A DNA stretch of 64,000 nucleotides, taken from Nemertoderma westbladi (taxonomy: Eukaryota; Xenacoelomorpha; Nemertodermatida; Nemertodermatidae). Shown piece after piece: positions 25,407-38,600 of this stretch. The translations under genes were made by a program, and so were the position numbers. Position 1 is the stretch's first letter; the number at the start of each line of letters is the position of its first letter. The notes under the pieces are model-generated. The model did not search any database. It was not told the DNA's origin and saw only the letters and a program-made list of their open reading frames with translations. The stretch spans positions 19,030 through 83,029 of the forward strand of contig JAUCBJ010003286.1 of the NCBI GenBank assembly GCA_032718475.1, read 5' to 3'.

Positions 25407-26890
25407 CATAAAAATCACATAAAAGACATACAAAAAGTCAAAGTCAGTTTTGGTACTCTGGCAATACTAATGCCCTTGCAATGTAGGTTGAATCAATAAT
25501 TTAACAATCACACGTAATTGACTGTAAATTGCACGTAGCAATGTAAATACTTTTGTAATTTCTCACGTAATGTTTATTCATTCAATATTAAACAAATGAA
25601 TCAAGAAAAATTGATTGTAGTGTAATTTAATAATCAAACAAGCAAGTTAAAACAAATCTTAACTGGCAAGTATTTACAAAAGTACAGTTCTACAAATGTA
25701 CGTATGATGTGTTGCTTGTCGTAAGTGGCCTACGCCTAAGGTTGTATGCAATCAGTAATCAATTAGCGGCAGTCAGTCCATCAGTAGCTGTGTCGCCCTA
25801 CAGAAGGCTTGGGCTTGATGAAAGGGCCGAGCGCCCGATAATGGCAATAAAGTGAAACCCCAAAGAATAATGGTAAATTAGTAATGCAATGAATTGAAAC
25901 GTGACAACCTGGGCAGTAGCACTACAAACTGAAGCAATCGCATTTCTGTTTGTTAATGGAACACATTTATATTTTTTTATAGAATTTGCAGTAGTGGGGT
26001 GCCTCGGAATTATTTAGAAATGCTTAATAAACAGCCCAGGCCGCCAGTCAGTCAGTCAATATTATGTATTGGGATTGCTGCGGTGCATTGTGGTTATGCA
26101 CAAAATATTGCACTGCTTGAGCACAACATCCTGGTTATGTCTGACCCATTACGCAAATACTTGATGGTGTGTCTTAGTATGGGGGCAGCTTCGGGGATAT
26201 TGACTGGAGAAAGAGTCTAATGCCACGGTTAACAAAAATAGTTTATATTTATACGTCCATATCATTTTCACGGACGTTTTCAGTAAATATATTGAAATAT
26301 ATACAACAATGAAATACAATTTATAGAAAGGATGGGATGGGAATGCGTAGGAAAAGGTATTGCGAGCTAGCGGGGAATACTGTGGATAACTACGACGCAC
26401 CCCGGCAACCACACGTTGACTACCTGAAGTTCTCCCGGTTGTGCGAAAACTATGAAATTTATTAACTATTTTATAAATTTTAATAAACTATTTAAAATAA
26501 TAACTATTTATAAACTTACGCCAGCCGGTTCAAGCAGAGCGCGATTGGCACAAGTGTGTAATGCTGTTTCAATGTGGTCAGTTACTACGATTTAATTGAT
26601 TCCAGCCCGCCCTCAGCGGCTCGGCCTTTTATAAAAGCCACCCATAACGGGCTAAATCTTCCGATTGATTGCAACTTAATATATTATTATTACAAAGTAA
26701 CAAGGTTCATTATTTAATTAAGGAATTAATAAGGTTTGATGGGTTCTCATGCTCAATTGACAATTGAATGAAGTAACTCCCAAATATACTACAAACCCGT
26801 TCTAAATTATCGTTTTTGCTCATTGGGTCAAAAGCGGGCGGTAGCATCAATTGAGTGGGGAGCTTGGATTGCTTTAGATCATTCTCACGT
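25407..26890. other. Intergenic DNA, no gene seen
   Basis: Mixed-composition sequence without a recognisable domain; the 73-aa ORF at 25999 and 87-aa ORF at 26149 (minus) are unsupported. Confidence 0.4.
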
Positions 26891-26895
26891 AGATA

Positions 26896-27378
26896 GTTCG
26901 TTTCGTTATGTATAATATAAAAGGAATTAATTTGAAAGCAGCAGCTTGGTCTAGTGGTGACATTACTGTGCTTCCGATTAGGGAGCCCGGGTTCGATCCC
27001 TAAATGGGGCAGCACTGTTTGGGCACAGTGCTTTAAATGCTGCAGCCTAGCCCAACCCCGGCTTTCATCCTTCAGTGGTCGATAAATGGGAACCAAGGCA
27101 ACTTGGGAAACAGAGTGGTGGGGTTTACTGTGGAAGATCACCCATGGTGGTGAACAGGCATTCCTTGGCTTAACGAGCCTAAAAGATTCTCCCATTCAAA
27201 AGGAATTAATTAATTATTATACTGTTATAGTTCAATTGAATCTTACTCTATGCAATTACAGAGTTATCTTACTGTCTTAGGTATCCAGATTATTGACAAT
27301 GTTGGCACTTAGCCTTTGAAATATATTTATAAGTTTTTACATATCCTTTTATATTATACATAACGAAACGAACTATTT
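26896..27378. repeat. 33-bp inverted repeat pair bracketing a SINE
   Basis: The sequence ATAGTTCGTTTCGTTATGTA and its continuation TAATATAAAAGGA (26893-26925) recurs in inverse orientation at about 27346-27378. The pair probably represents the arms of an older hairpin or MITE-like element into which the SINE at 26933-27197 inserted. Confidence 0.7.
26933..27197 (+). mobile_element. tRNA-derived SINE with 14-bp target duplication
   Basis: The head carries RNA polymerase III promoter boxes: A box TTGGTCTAGTGGTGACATTA and B box GGGTTCGATCCC, about 35 bp apart; the A box resembles tRNA-Glu. The head is followed by a unique body (GGCACAGTGCTTTAAATGCT, then TGGTCGATAAATGGGAACCA). Flanking direct repeats AAAAGGAATTAATT (26919-26932 and 27198-27211) are the target-site duplication, so the insertion is fairly recent. 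A functional tRNA is excluded because the acceptor arms do not pair as a mature tRNA and a SINE body follows. Confidence 0.88.
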
Positions 27379-27389
27379 ATATTTTTCAC

Positions 27390-28420
27390 CATCTTCGAGA
27401 ATTTTCTCCTTATTCTCATGGAGGTAAAATATTAAGATAATCAATCATCCACTGGTCCAAGATAAAGTGAAAGTCATTGTAACTAGAAAGCCAGCAAGCT
27501 GGCTGGAAGGAGCCCGGGGGAAAAATCCTAGCCAAGACTATTACAAAGAACTATGTCAGTCAGCAGTAAGTAAACTAAAATTGTCTAAACTGCAAGGCGT
27601 GAGGCTAGCTGACTTTGTGGCTCGCCCCACATAATAAAAAATGCAACTTAGCTACCACTAACAAAAATATAATATGAAGCAAATAATTTCATTATCAAGA
27701 ACGTTTACAAGATATAAGATGCGATTACCGAATATTTATAAAAAATGCCCATGATGCACAACCAGATAAATAACAACGAATAGAGCCAAATAACAAATTT
27801 AGTTTCCTTCTATAGGTATTACCCCGTCGTCAAGCGGAATATCTCTTCCCAGTGAATTCTATGTGAATATGTAATATAGGTACTCCTTAGGCGGTAGGCC
27901 AGGGCGGGCTCCTTAAATACATGCAACTACTGTATTATAGTGTAGGTCAACTATAAAACATTTTGCAATCCACAGTGAGTATCGACTGCAATAGGACACA
28001 ACACACTGCTTTGTGTAACTAAAATTCATTCTCCTGATCCACCCCCTAACATAGCAGAGTGAGTAACCTTATTGTAGATATACCCTTAGGAAGCACTGGG
28101 AGAGCAATCAGCTTATGGGGTAATACATTAGAAACCAACAGCTTATGTGTGAGTAAACATTGCCTTTCCTTATAGCCTACTAGTAAAACTTGGCAACCAA
28201 CACGTTTTTCTATGACTGTGTATAACATATTAAGCCATATTTCATCATGAACACCAGCTGTTATTTTGCTTTTAATTTCGCGACAAAACAATGTCAAAAA
28301 CTAAATATATCGAATACCACACATAGAATCGATCTGAAATTTTGTAACGCGATTATGAACCACCAAAGCAATGTACTTGCAAAATTTCATCAAAATCGCC
28401 AGGCAGGAAGTGCCTTAACC
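27390..28420. other. Intergenic DNA, no gene seen
   Basis: Unique sequence; short stretches such as CCCCGTCGTCAAGCGGAAT (near 27824) resemble the CCCGCTGTCAAGCGGGC hairpin at about 28532. No coding region is supported. Confidence 0.4.
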
Positions 28421-28429
28421 TAGATAATT

Positions 28430-28560
28430 ATCAGTCAGTATGTCAGTCAGTATGTCAGTCAGTATGTCAGTCAGTGTAATGTATCCTGAGATTTTTACAG
28501 AAAGTATCCCTGAGATTCTTACAGTAAGTATCCCGCTGTCAAGCGGGCTCCTAATAAACC
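28430..28560. repeat. TCAGTCAGTATG minisatellite and GCGGG hairpin
   Basis: Four tandem TCAGTCAGTATG-type units (28431-28480) are followed by two TGAGATT(T/C)TTACAG(A/T)AAGTATCC units and a hairpin CCCGCTGTCAAGCGGG (28532-28547). Confidence 0.75.
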
Positions 28561-29203
28561 CAGGGTCGTAAGGAATTAATTATCATTGTTACTTACTTCA
28601 CTGCCAAGATTTCGTATTCCACATGCTCAAGAGACGATGATTGTCTATACAACCAACTATTTTACTTTATATATATTACTGCTTATTGAAGTTGGCAATG
28701 ATAATCTTTTTTGTATCTTCTAGTTTTTTCATAATAGATTGATAGTTATCTGAGAAAACATTTCCCAACATAAATGTTTACAAGTGGGGGACTTTTATTT
28801 AGAGATCTACTAGTATTGAATGTATTAAGTCTACGATCTATGTAATTTCTTTACACAAAACAAATTTTCCATGTCAACATTAATATTATTTACATTATAT
28901 TTTCCTTAATATTCAGAGTAAACATTGAGTTTGGAATCAATCTATAAATACGTTCAAAGGTTGGAGGGACATGCCAAATTTACGCTACGCTTATTTCCTC
29001 TGCTTATATTTTGCTTGATTATACAGGTACTTACTTACGTTGTAGTACATAATAATAATAATAATAGCGACTTAGGAATTAATACGCTGACGCCATTCCA
29101 TATCATATGCAATTTTACAACTTTCCACAACTGCTTTCAAACGTCTTTATGATTAAATAGAAACAACAAAGAAATAGAACTCATTCATTCTTTTTTATAA
29201 ATC
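28561..29203. other. 5' flank of the ArfGAP gene
   Basis: AT-rich; contains a short AAT trinucleotide run near 29050. No promoter element could be assigned. Confidence 0.35.
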
Positions 29204-31054
29204 ATGGATGATGAATGTGTGAAACTACGCATTGACTCTCAACGAATAATGTCGTTACTTACCGAAAAGGTATCTCGACTGAAATCCTTTGAATCTAGAG
29301 CGGGTAGCTCATCAATCCATGAGGAAGGTTCATCAGATACTGCGGAAAGATCACCCCTTGTTGGTACTGACATTTACAAAGAAGAGGCAGTAGGGGTTGG
29401 TAATGCTAAAAATGAATCGCAGATCGGAATCACAGAGTTGAGGGATCATTTAACTTACCTAGAAAACACTCTCCTCCTTCAAATAGAAGTGAATAAATCC
29501 CTAGCAGACCGTATTGATTATCTTGAAAACGCGAGGGAAAATGATGTGAAAAGGGTTAAACGTTTAGAATGTAAAATCAGAGACCAAGAGTGTGAATTGA
29601 GTTGGGCAATCCGTCAGATAAAATCGCAACATATGGATAACTCAAGTGGGGATGAAGTTGTTAGGACCAGTATAGTTGCCAAAGCGAAACCTGTTGAAGA
29701 AGACATCAGTGTTGAAAGGAAAATTGCTAAGGAAGTCAACGTAGGAACAGACGGAGAAGTTATTCAACGAAATAGTTACACCGATGGAGATGACGATGAT
29801 TACGTAGTATTACGGAAAGTAAGTGCTCCAGAGATTAGTGTATCGAGAGATAAGGAATCACTCGCAATGTTACACCATAAGAGTTTCCCACCTGGTCTGA
29901 ATCCCAAATCTATTGCGGAAGAGGGTATCAATGCTTACAAAGATCTACAAAATGAAAATGTTCGAATGGCCGAGATTATTTCGCAAAGTGGGAACTCACT
30001 TTGTGCAGACTGCAACCTCCCAGGCACAGAGTTTGCTTGCAAAGTAGCTGGTGTTTTTCTGTGCATGGATTGTGCCATGATACATAGAGCAGTTGGGCGA
30101 ACCTCTTTGAAGATGCTAATGGCTAAATGGTCAGATGAGGATATAACTCTCCTTGAAAGAAAGGGTAACGATAATGGTCGAGCAATTTTAGAGCCCTTTT
30201 TGCCTTCGTTTTACCCGACGCCACGAGGTGCTGGGCGGCAGATATCATCGAGACTGTACCGCGAGCAGTTTGTCGAAGCGAAATACGAAAGAAAGGAGTT
30301 TTCCAGCCAATCGAAACAGCCATACACCAGCGGCATTAAACAAGGCATACTCTGGATGTACAGGCGCGGTTCATTCAAGCAGTCCTTGTTTCAACTAGAA
30401 GGAAAGTACCTAATGTACTACATGAAACCTGAACCCGTTGGTACAGTTCACACCGTAAATGTGTACGACCTGCGTGTGGTCCTATCACCAGAACGGGTCG
30501 GACACCCTAATGGAATGCATCTCTCTTACGTAAAGCCGTTGAGTGGAACTCGCAATATTTACGTATATTCGGAAGACGGACATGAAATTATGCAATGGTT
30601 CCTAGCTATACTTTGTAATACCCTACTCTTAGAACAAGTCTCCTTTCCCACCGCTCCCACAGAACTTTTAATCATGAAATTGAAGCTAAGCCATACGAAG
30701 GAAGGCTATCTGAGTAAGACGGGTCGTAAGGGGACAGAGATATTCCGAAAGCGATGGTGTAATCTGGATGATCGCAGATTCACTTACTACGAGGACAAGT
30801 TAGACGAGTGTCCAAAGGGGGAAGTTTTCCTGGGGGACCGGGAAAACTATAAGGTTACACTAGGGTATCCCCCATCCTTATCGTATCCCTCGGAAGATAA
30901 TATATTTACGTTGAAAGCCGAGGACCGTTTGTATGTTCTAAGGGCAGAAAGCGAAGAGGAACGCAGCGAGTGGATTAAAGTTATCGATGATGCCATTCAA
31001 ACAGAGATGGCTCCTCAAGACAAAGCTGCATCGATTCATGTTCCACGCAAATGA
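29204..31054 (+). CDS. ArfGAP-PH-PH protein (ADAP/centaurin-alpha type) with coiled-coil N-terminus
   Basis: A single-exon ORF of 616 aa. Residues 255-370 form an ArfGAP zinc finger: C267-x2-C270-x16-C287-x2-C290, followed by IHR with the catalytic Arg295. The LPSFY...EAKYERKEF tail matches ADAP1/2. Two PH domains follow: PH1 about 379-475 (IKQGILWMYRRG...GHPNGMHLSYV...STRNI-like GTRNIYVY..DGHEIMQWF) and PH2 about 499-602 (KEGYLSKTG...FRKRWCNLDDRRFTYYEDKLD). This is the ADAP (centaurin-alpha) order; those proteins bind PI(3,4,5)P3 and stimulate GTP hydrolysis on Arf6-class GTPases at the membrane. Vertebrate ADAPs are about 375 aa and begin at the ArfGAP domain, so the first 250 residues are an extension, with a predicted coiled coil at about 74-145 and an acidic linker (DGDDDDY near 194-200). 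The start is the first ATG of the frame. Intronless, with AT-rich codon use like its surroundings. Confidence 0.92.
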   Translation: MDDECVKLRIDSQRIMSLLTEKVSRLKSFESRAGSSSIHEEGSSDTAERSPLVGTDIYKEEAVGVGNAKNESQIGITELRDHLTYLENTLLLQIEVNKSLADRIDYLENARENDVKRVKRLECKIRDQECELSWAIRQIKSQHMDNSSGDEVVRTSIVAKAKPVEEDISVERKIAKEVNVGTDGEVIQRNSYTDGDDDDYVVLRKVSAPEISVSRDKESLAMLHHKSFPPGLNPKSIAEEGINAYKDLQNENVRMAEIISQSGNSLCADCNLPGTEFACKVAGVFLCMDCAMIHRAVGRTSLKMLMAKWSDEDITLLERKGNDNGRAILEPFLPSFYPTPRGAGRQISSRLYREQFVEAKYERKEFSSQSKQPYTSGIKQGILWMYRRGSFKQSLFQLEGKYLMYYMKPEPVGTVHTVNVYDLRVVLSPERVGHPNGMHLSYVKPLSGTRNIYVYSEDGHEIMQWFLAILCNTLLLEQVSFPTAPTELLIMKLKLSHTKEGYLSKTGRKGTEIFRKRWCNLDDRRFTYYEDKLDECPKGEVFLGDRENYKVTLGYPPSLSYPSEDNIFTLKAEDRLYVLRAESEEERSEWIKVIDDAIQTEMAPQDKAASIHVPRK

Positions 31055-32640
31055 TCACACAGATAAATATCAGATTTTTGAAAATTTTCATATTTAATTC
31101 AACGATACCATTTATTTAGCTCATGTCGAAAACAGATTTTATTTTACATTTTAGTGCATTCATTCATTGACTTACGATTGGATGAGTTTAGTATGATGGA
31201 GGTTATGTTGCATATTTTGCATTTCTCTGCGTATTTGTATGTATTTGTTGCTCGCTTTCTTGGTAAAAACGCTTCCTTTTAGGCCTCGTATGAAGGACTT
31301 TTAGACTACTTATTTATGATATTTATATATATTATATTATATTAATGTTTTTGATATGATAATACTATATTACTACATTACCGACTGAATCTGTTGGGCT
31401 TCTGCCGGTGGAAATGTGTTAGGTTGCCCAGTGGAAAGACACAAATAACAGGGGATTCTATTGTCTTATATTTATTGTTTTAGCTAGAATAACGCGCCAC
31501 TGTAACGTGATGCTCCTTTGTATTATTTGATAACTTACATTGTTATTCACCACGAGACAATACTTAGCCGAGTTAGGAATTATGTGAATTCTACTCCCAC
31601 AGATTCATAAAGATAACCGGATATTTACCCTGAATATTGTGGGTCCACAACAGAACCTCTAACCGATCGTGTACCACAACCGCTGATAGAAACGTTATCT
31701 ATATGTCGGTTTGCCTTCGTCTAATGTTTAATGGCTAATAACTCACGCAATCTTTGAAAGAATTAACCCAAAATTGGTACAGATGTGGTCTGTCAAAAGT
31801 CTGAATTATAATAGGTGTGTGGGTGAGGGGTGTAAGTTAATCACTCACATAATATATCAAAACCCACACGGTAGGCTCGCCTCACTTACATTGGAACTCA
31901 CGTGCACGCAGAATGGTATCCTTCATTGGTACCTTAACACAGTGGGGGAAGGGGGGGGGGGGGGGGGGGTAGTGGTTCTCCGACACGGGGGTTTGGATTT
32001 TGGGTATGAAATAAAAACTACACCATTTAAAAAAAATAATGACATTTGTGCAAATTATTAAGGAATAGTAAGTTTATTTTCAAATTAATTATTGTCCGGT
32101 GTCATAATAGTTAATACTATCTAAATTTCAACAAAATAAACTACAAATTATAAAAAAACGTTTTTTGCAAAATAATCTACAAACAACAAATACATTGAAT
32201 TATCAAATGACCGAAATATATTTTAAATCTCATAATTTAATTATTATTATTCATTCGGAGTGGGTTATCGTTATGGGGAATGAGGATACCAAACCAAAGT
32301 TAAATGTTGTTTTAATTTTGCGGATTTTATTTATTTATTTCATATTTTATCTTCTCACATGACAGACAGACATGCTTTTTATTTGAGTTATAATAATTAT
32401 TATTCCATCAAAAACAACATACAAGAAACTTGCAATTGTTGACATTAATACGAACTGTATGAGTACATATTTAGGTGCCCCTTTTTCAAATTTTAATGTA
32501 AAGTGTTGTGACATTGCAGTTATGTAATAAAAATATTTTGAAAATTATTTTTCCTCATTCAGCAATAAGAAACAAGCATGCAAGCGTTTAGATATGAAAC
32601 ACAACATATACAATAAAATACTGCAATATTATTAAAGATT
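31055..32640. other. Intergenic DNA between the ArfGAP gene and the SLC6 gene
   Basis: Contains a 19-bp G run at 31951-31969. Plus-strand TTTATT around 32327-32338 gives AATAAA on the minus strand about 300 bp past the SLC6 stop codon, a candidate polyadenylation signal for that gene. No coding region is supported. Confidence 0.45.
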
Positions 32641-32641
32641 A

Positions 32642-35600
32642 TTATATTTCGCTATCTTTAGTCGACTCCATTCCATCAATAATGTCTTTTCTGTCCACAA
32701 TTACTTCAGGAGTTAGCGAATTCTTCAGTTTCTGTTAAAAAAAATGTAAAAGGAAAGTGTTTAAAATCTCGGGAAAAATAGCCGAGCTGGTGTAGTTGGA
32801 GTTGCTTCCGAATATTTCTCGAAACTTCATACCTTAACAATACCATTCTGTCTGCACCTAATCTGTCTGTCTGTCTGTACCTAATCATAGTCAGTCTGTC
32901 TCTATGTACCTAGTAGGTCTGTTTGTACCTAGTCAGCAGTCTGTCTGTACCTAGTCTGTCTGTCTGTACCTAGTCTGTCTGTCTGTACCTAGTCTGTCTG
33001 TCTGTACCTAGTCAGTCTGTATGTACCTAGGCAGTCTGTCTATACCTAGTCAGTTTGTCTGTACCTAGTCAGCAGTCTGTCTGTACCTAGTCTGTCTGTC
33101 TGTACCCAGTCTGTCTGTCCGTACCTAGTCTGTCTGTCGGTACCTAGTCTGTCTGTCGGTACCTAGTCTGGCTGTCTGTACCTAGTTTGTCTGTCTGTAC
33201 CTAGTCTATCTGTCTGTACCTAGTCAGTTTGTCTGTACCTAGTCTGTCTGTCTGTACCTAGTCAGTCTGTCGGTACCTAGTCTGGCTGTCTGTACCTAGT
33301 TTGTCTGTATGTACCTAGTCTATCTGTCTGTACCTAGTCAGTTTGTCTGTACCTAGTCTGTCTGTCTGTACCTAGTCAGTCTGTCTGTACCTAGTCACTC
33401 TGTCTCTACCTAGTCTGTCTGTCTGTACTTAGTCAGTCTGTCTCTACCTAGTCAGTCTGTCTGTTCCTAGTCTGTCTGCCTGTACCTAGTCTGTATGCCT
33501 GTACCTAGTCAGTCTGTCTGTACCTAGTCTGTCTGTCTGTATCTAGTCTGTCTGTCTGTACCTAGTCTGTCTGTATGTACCTAGTCAGTCTGTCTGTACC
33601 TGGTCTGTCTATCTGTACCTAGTCAGTCTGTGTGTACCTAGACAGTCTGTATGTACCTAGGCAGTCTGTCTGTACCTAGTCTGTCTGTCTGTACCTAGTC
33701 TGTCTGTCTGTACCTAGTCAGTCTGTATGTACCTAGGCAGTCTGTCTGTACCTAGTCAGTTTGTCTGTACCTAGTCAGCAGTCTGTCTGTACCTAGTCTG
33801 TCTGTCTGTACCCAGTCTGTCTGTCCGTACCTAGTCTGTCTGTCGGTACCTAGTCTGTCTGTCGGTACCTAGTCTGGCTGTCTGTACCTAGTTTGTCTGT
33901 CTGTACCTAGTCTATCTGTCTGTACCTAGTCAGTTTGTCTGTACCTAGTCTGTCTGTCTGTACCTAGTCAGTCTGTCGGTACCTAGTCTGGCTGTCTGTA
34001 CCTAGTTTGTCTGTCTGTACCTAGTCTATCTGTCTGTACCTAGTCAGTTTGTCTGTACCTAGTCTGTCTGTCTGTACCTAGTCAGTCTGTCTGTACCTAG
34101 TCACTCTGTCTCTACCTAGTCTGTCTGTCTGTACTTAGTCAGTCTGTCTCTACCTAGTCAGTCTGTCTGTTCCTAGTCTGTCTGCCTGTACCTAGTCTGT
34201 ATGCCTGTACCTAGTCAGTCTGTCTGTACCTAGTCTGTCTGTCTGTATCTAGTCTGTCTGTCTGTACCTAGTCTGTCTGTATGTACCCAGTCAGTCTGTC
34301 TGTACCTGGTCTGTCTATCTGTACCTAGTCAGTCTGTGTGTACCTAGACAGTCTGTATGTACCTAGGCAGTCTGTCTGTACCTAGTCTGTCTGTCTGTAC
34401 CTAGTCAGTCTGTCTGTACCTAGTCAGTCTGTCTGTACCTAGTCTGTCTGTCTGTACCTAGTCTGTCTGCCAGTACCTAGTCAGTCTGTCTGTACCAAGT
34501 CTGTCTGTCTGTACCTAGTCAGTCTGTCTGTACCTAGTCTGTCTGTCTGTACCTAGTCAGTCTGTCTGTACCTAGTCTGTCTGTCTGTACCTAGTCTGTC
34601 TGTCTGTACCTAGTCTGTCTGTCTGTACCTAGTCAGTCTGTCTATACCTAGTCTGTCTGTCTGTACCTAGTCTGTCTGTCTGTACCTAGTCTGTCTGCCT
34701 GTACCTAGTCAGTCTGTCTGTACCTAGTCAGTCTGTCTATACCTAGTCTGTCTGTCTGTACCTAGTCTGTCTGTCTGTATCTAGTCTGTCTGTCTGTACC
34801 TAGTCTGTCTGTCTGTACCTAGTCTGTCTGCCTGTACCTAGTCTGTCTGCCTGTACCTAGTCAGTCTGTCTGTACCTAGTCAGTCTGTCTATACCTAGTC
34901 TGTCTGTCTGTACCTAGTCTGTCTGTCTGTATCTAGTCTGTCTGTCTGTACCTAGTCTGTCTGTCTGTACCTAGTCTGTCTGTCTGTACCTAGTCAGTCT
35001 GTCTGTACCTAGTCAGTCTGTCTGTACCTAGCCTGTCTGTTTGTACCTAGTCTGTCTGTCTGTACCTGTCAGTCTATCTGTACCTAGTCAGTCTGTCTGT
35101 ACCTAGTCTGTCTGTCTGTACCTAGTCTGTCTGCCTGTACCTAGTCAGTCTGTCTGTACCTAGTCAGTCTGTCTGTACCTAGTCTGTCTGTCTGTACCTA
35201 GTCTGTCTGTCTGTGCCAAGCCTGTCTGACTCTGGTCGCTTTCACATTTTTATGTGATAAATCACAATCTTAACATGTCGCGTCGCTCATTGATTACATT
35301 TTGACTTGGTGTTTTCACAAAGTTTGCAACAACTCCAGTGATTGGTAGCGAACTTATTAAGTGTATCACAATTTTATAAATCAATAACATTTCTATGGGT
35401 GGGAAGGGGGGGGGGGGGGGGTGCGGTGGGTTTGGTGTAAATTGAAGGGGTGGTTAGCATTCCTCCACGCACCTATCCTGGCCCTAATTTAATGAGGGGC
35501 TAGTTTGCAACAAAAGGACCCAAAAAACTTTTTTGAGGGATTTTAGTTCCAAAATGGCGCATTATGTTTCTCGCGAAAAGAGTTCAGTTGCCATAAATAG

Positions 35601-35645
35601 ATGCAGAGGACAGCTAAAGATACTATACAGTATATTCAAAACAAA

Positions 35646-35678
<33 letters not shown>

Positions 35679-38600
35679 CCCCACCTCCCCACCCCACATT
35701 AAGGAAATTTAATGTAATACTAAATTCAACGTACCTGTTGCAGCGTACCAGGAGTTTTAATGAATTTATAAATTGCATATGTCGGAATACACAATAAAGA
35801 GCTTAACGTCATTGAAACAGACAAAACCTTGGTCCACATTGGTAAAGGTTCCCCATTAACTAACGGGAATTGAAATTCTTTCCATCCAAATATCAATGTA
35901 AACTAAAATATTAATAGAAGTTAAAAAATATCACTTTTACGTGTAAATTAATGGTGATTCTATTAGTTAATTAATATTAATTTGGTGAGTTAAATAGTGT
36001 TAATTATATTAGTTAAATAATATGTGTATTAGTCAAATAATAGGCCCCATTAATTATGCGTTTTAATTCACAATTAATCTCCGTAACGCTTATATTACAA
36101 ATTATAGTGCAAATTTTCTACATAGGGAATATGCGTGGGGGGTCACTTATTACAACCATGGTTTGTGTTCATGATTATTTTATAATTTATTTCATTTTAA
36201 AATTTAATATTTTAAATAAAATGGTGTTTATTAGTACAAATATATTGAAATTGAATTCCACTTACTATAAGGAAAGCAGGACTGAGAAAGGCCCAACAGA
36301 CATTCCAGAATTTCCCAGGGCGGTAGCCAATCATTTCCTTGATGTGGTCACTGACGTTTCGGTAACCATAGAACCAACTAATCACGATAATCTCGATACA
36401 AACGACCACAAATAACGCATTAGGTACCACTAGAGCTTCATACAATGTCAACACATAACTTCCTCCCTAAATAACAACATGCCACGATTATTACATTGTT
36501 AGGCATCTAATTAAACCTAATTATATTTGGTATTTGCTAAGTTTTGCCAAACGAAATTTGTAAACCTAAATTTGAAGGTGAGAGGGTTGGTTAATTTTGG
36601 TACCCAAATCGTTACACTTTTTAAATTTATACATCAATATTATTATGATGATTGTTAATAGGAATTAAATTAATCAATTGAATCAAAACTTAATCTTTTT
36701 ACTATGAATTATTAAGTAGATAATTAATAATTAACTAACCCATGTTAGCGTTGGAAGTGCGCCAAGGTAAGAAATAATAAGCAACACAAAAACGAAAACT
36801 TCTCTACGGTTGCCAAGTACCTGAGGGAACGCATCGCTCATTGCTGTGATTACCGATTCCAGCCCACCAAACTGAAAGTAAAATAGCTGAAAATAAGTTT
36901 GGTATAAAAGGTTTTATGTAAATCATGAGTTAAATTAACTGTTAAATTTAGAACTGTGTCTGTGAATTAACTCTAAATCAGTTTTATTTACGTCTTTATT
37001 AATAACTGTTAATGTTACGCACCGTACTATCCAATCCGAGAGTGATAAGCATTAAGAAAAATGCTATACTCCAGAAGGAAGCCCCTGGCATGAGAGCAAG
37101 AGCTTCGGGGTAAACAATAAAGATCAGTCCGTGTCCGTAGTCATTCTGAACGACCTGAAATAGACGGCAAATGTAGAGCAATTTGGTCAATCTGTTCAAC
37201 CTCTACCGGTACGATGAATGGTAAGTGTAGTACAATAGATAGTGAAAGTAAAGTAAAGTTAACGTTGGGCGTGAAATCCGAAACACCGGAGGCAACCCGG
37301 AGGCTCTAGTCGCTTTGCATGTTATTTCTAAGACTGGGAGGACGCCACACTAACTCCCAATGGTGAATACTCCATAAAACTATTCAACCCTAAAATACTT
37401 AAACCTAGAGTGACGGACGATATAATGATAATAGTTATTGTGAATGCGTTGTAGTGATACAGATAACGGGCGAGGTCGGCCTACTTACCTTGTCAACAGT
37501 TGTTCCTTCAATTTTAGCGAGGTACCCAAGAACAGAAAAAATAACAAAACCAGCCATCAAACTTGTAAATGAGTTAATTAGAGCCACAGCAACGGCATCT
37601 CTGAAAGTAAACGAATTATCTTTGGTTTTTCTGTGAACGAATAAACTAAACAATACAACTGGATAACACAGATAATGGGTAAATAAAAATTAACCGGGAA
37701 TGAGTTGACGTAAACTTCGTCAATGGGAATCCTTCCATTGATAAGCCACGTTGGAGTGAGTGCTATACTATTATAGCATCGTCGATCTTCCTCAAGATCT
37801 TCCATAGATATTTCATTATCAGTTTGCTAACAGGGGTTAAACCTCGGTTGACCCATTGTTAAGAGAGAGACCCAATTGCTCAGCTGAGTCGCTATGGTGT
37901 TTAAGGATTCTTCGTCTGCCAACCATTCAATAATATCTAACCGCATGAACTGTCCGCACATATGATATGATATCATCATGATGAAAAAAAACATATATCA
38001 TTGTTTGATTTCAAATAGGACTATACTATTTCATATATTCCTTAACTGGTTAAAACAATATGAAATATAATAGTGCAACAATTTACAAATGATTTATAAT
38101 ACTTACTTGTAACAGTTGTTGTTGAATTGGTTGTAGCTTGCTAGAGCTAGAATCACACCAAATCCTGGACCCAATGAAAAAAATATCTGTTGCGCCGCAT
38201 CCAGCCAGACCTTGGCTTCTTGAAGCTTATCCAGTCTGGGGGTGACGTAATATATTATGCCTTCCAGAGATCCAGGCAATGTGACACCTCGTATGAGCAG
38301 GATAAGTAGTACAATATATGGGAATGTGGCTGTCACCCAAACAACCTAAAGGTTTATGATAAGTAGTACAATATATATATACTGTAAGTATTTATTTAAC
38401 AACCTAAATAATTTATTATAGTAATTTCCACTTATCGTTATGCTAACCTTGCCTGATCCCTTTATGCCTTTCCAAAGCGAGAAATATACTAGAACGTAAA
38501 TTGATAGAAGGCACAGGGCAAGTTGCCAGCGTATGTTACCAATATCATTGATACCAGTTGAACGATGGGCTTCTAAAACATTCAGACTGCAAATAAATGG

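Noticed and set aside
26940-27010. Possible tRNA gene
   Set aside because: A and B boxes are good but the acceptor stem is poor, a SINE body follows and target duplications flank the whole unit.
32857-35235. CRISPR-like array
   Set aside because: Contiguous degenerate tandem units without spacers, in an animal intron.
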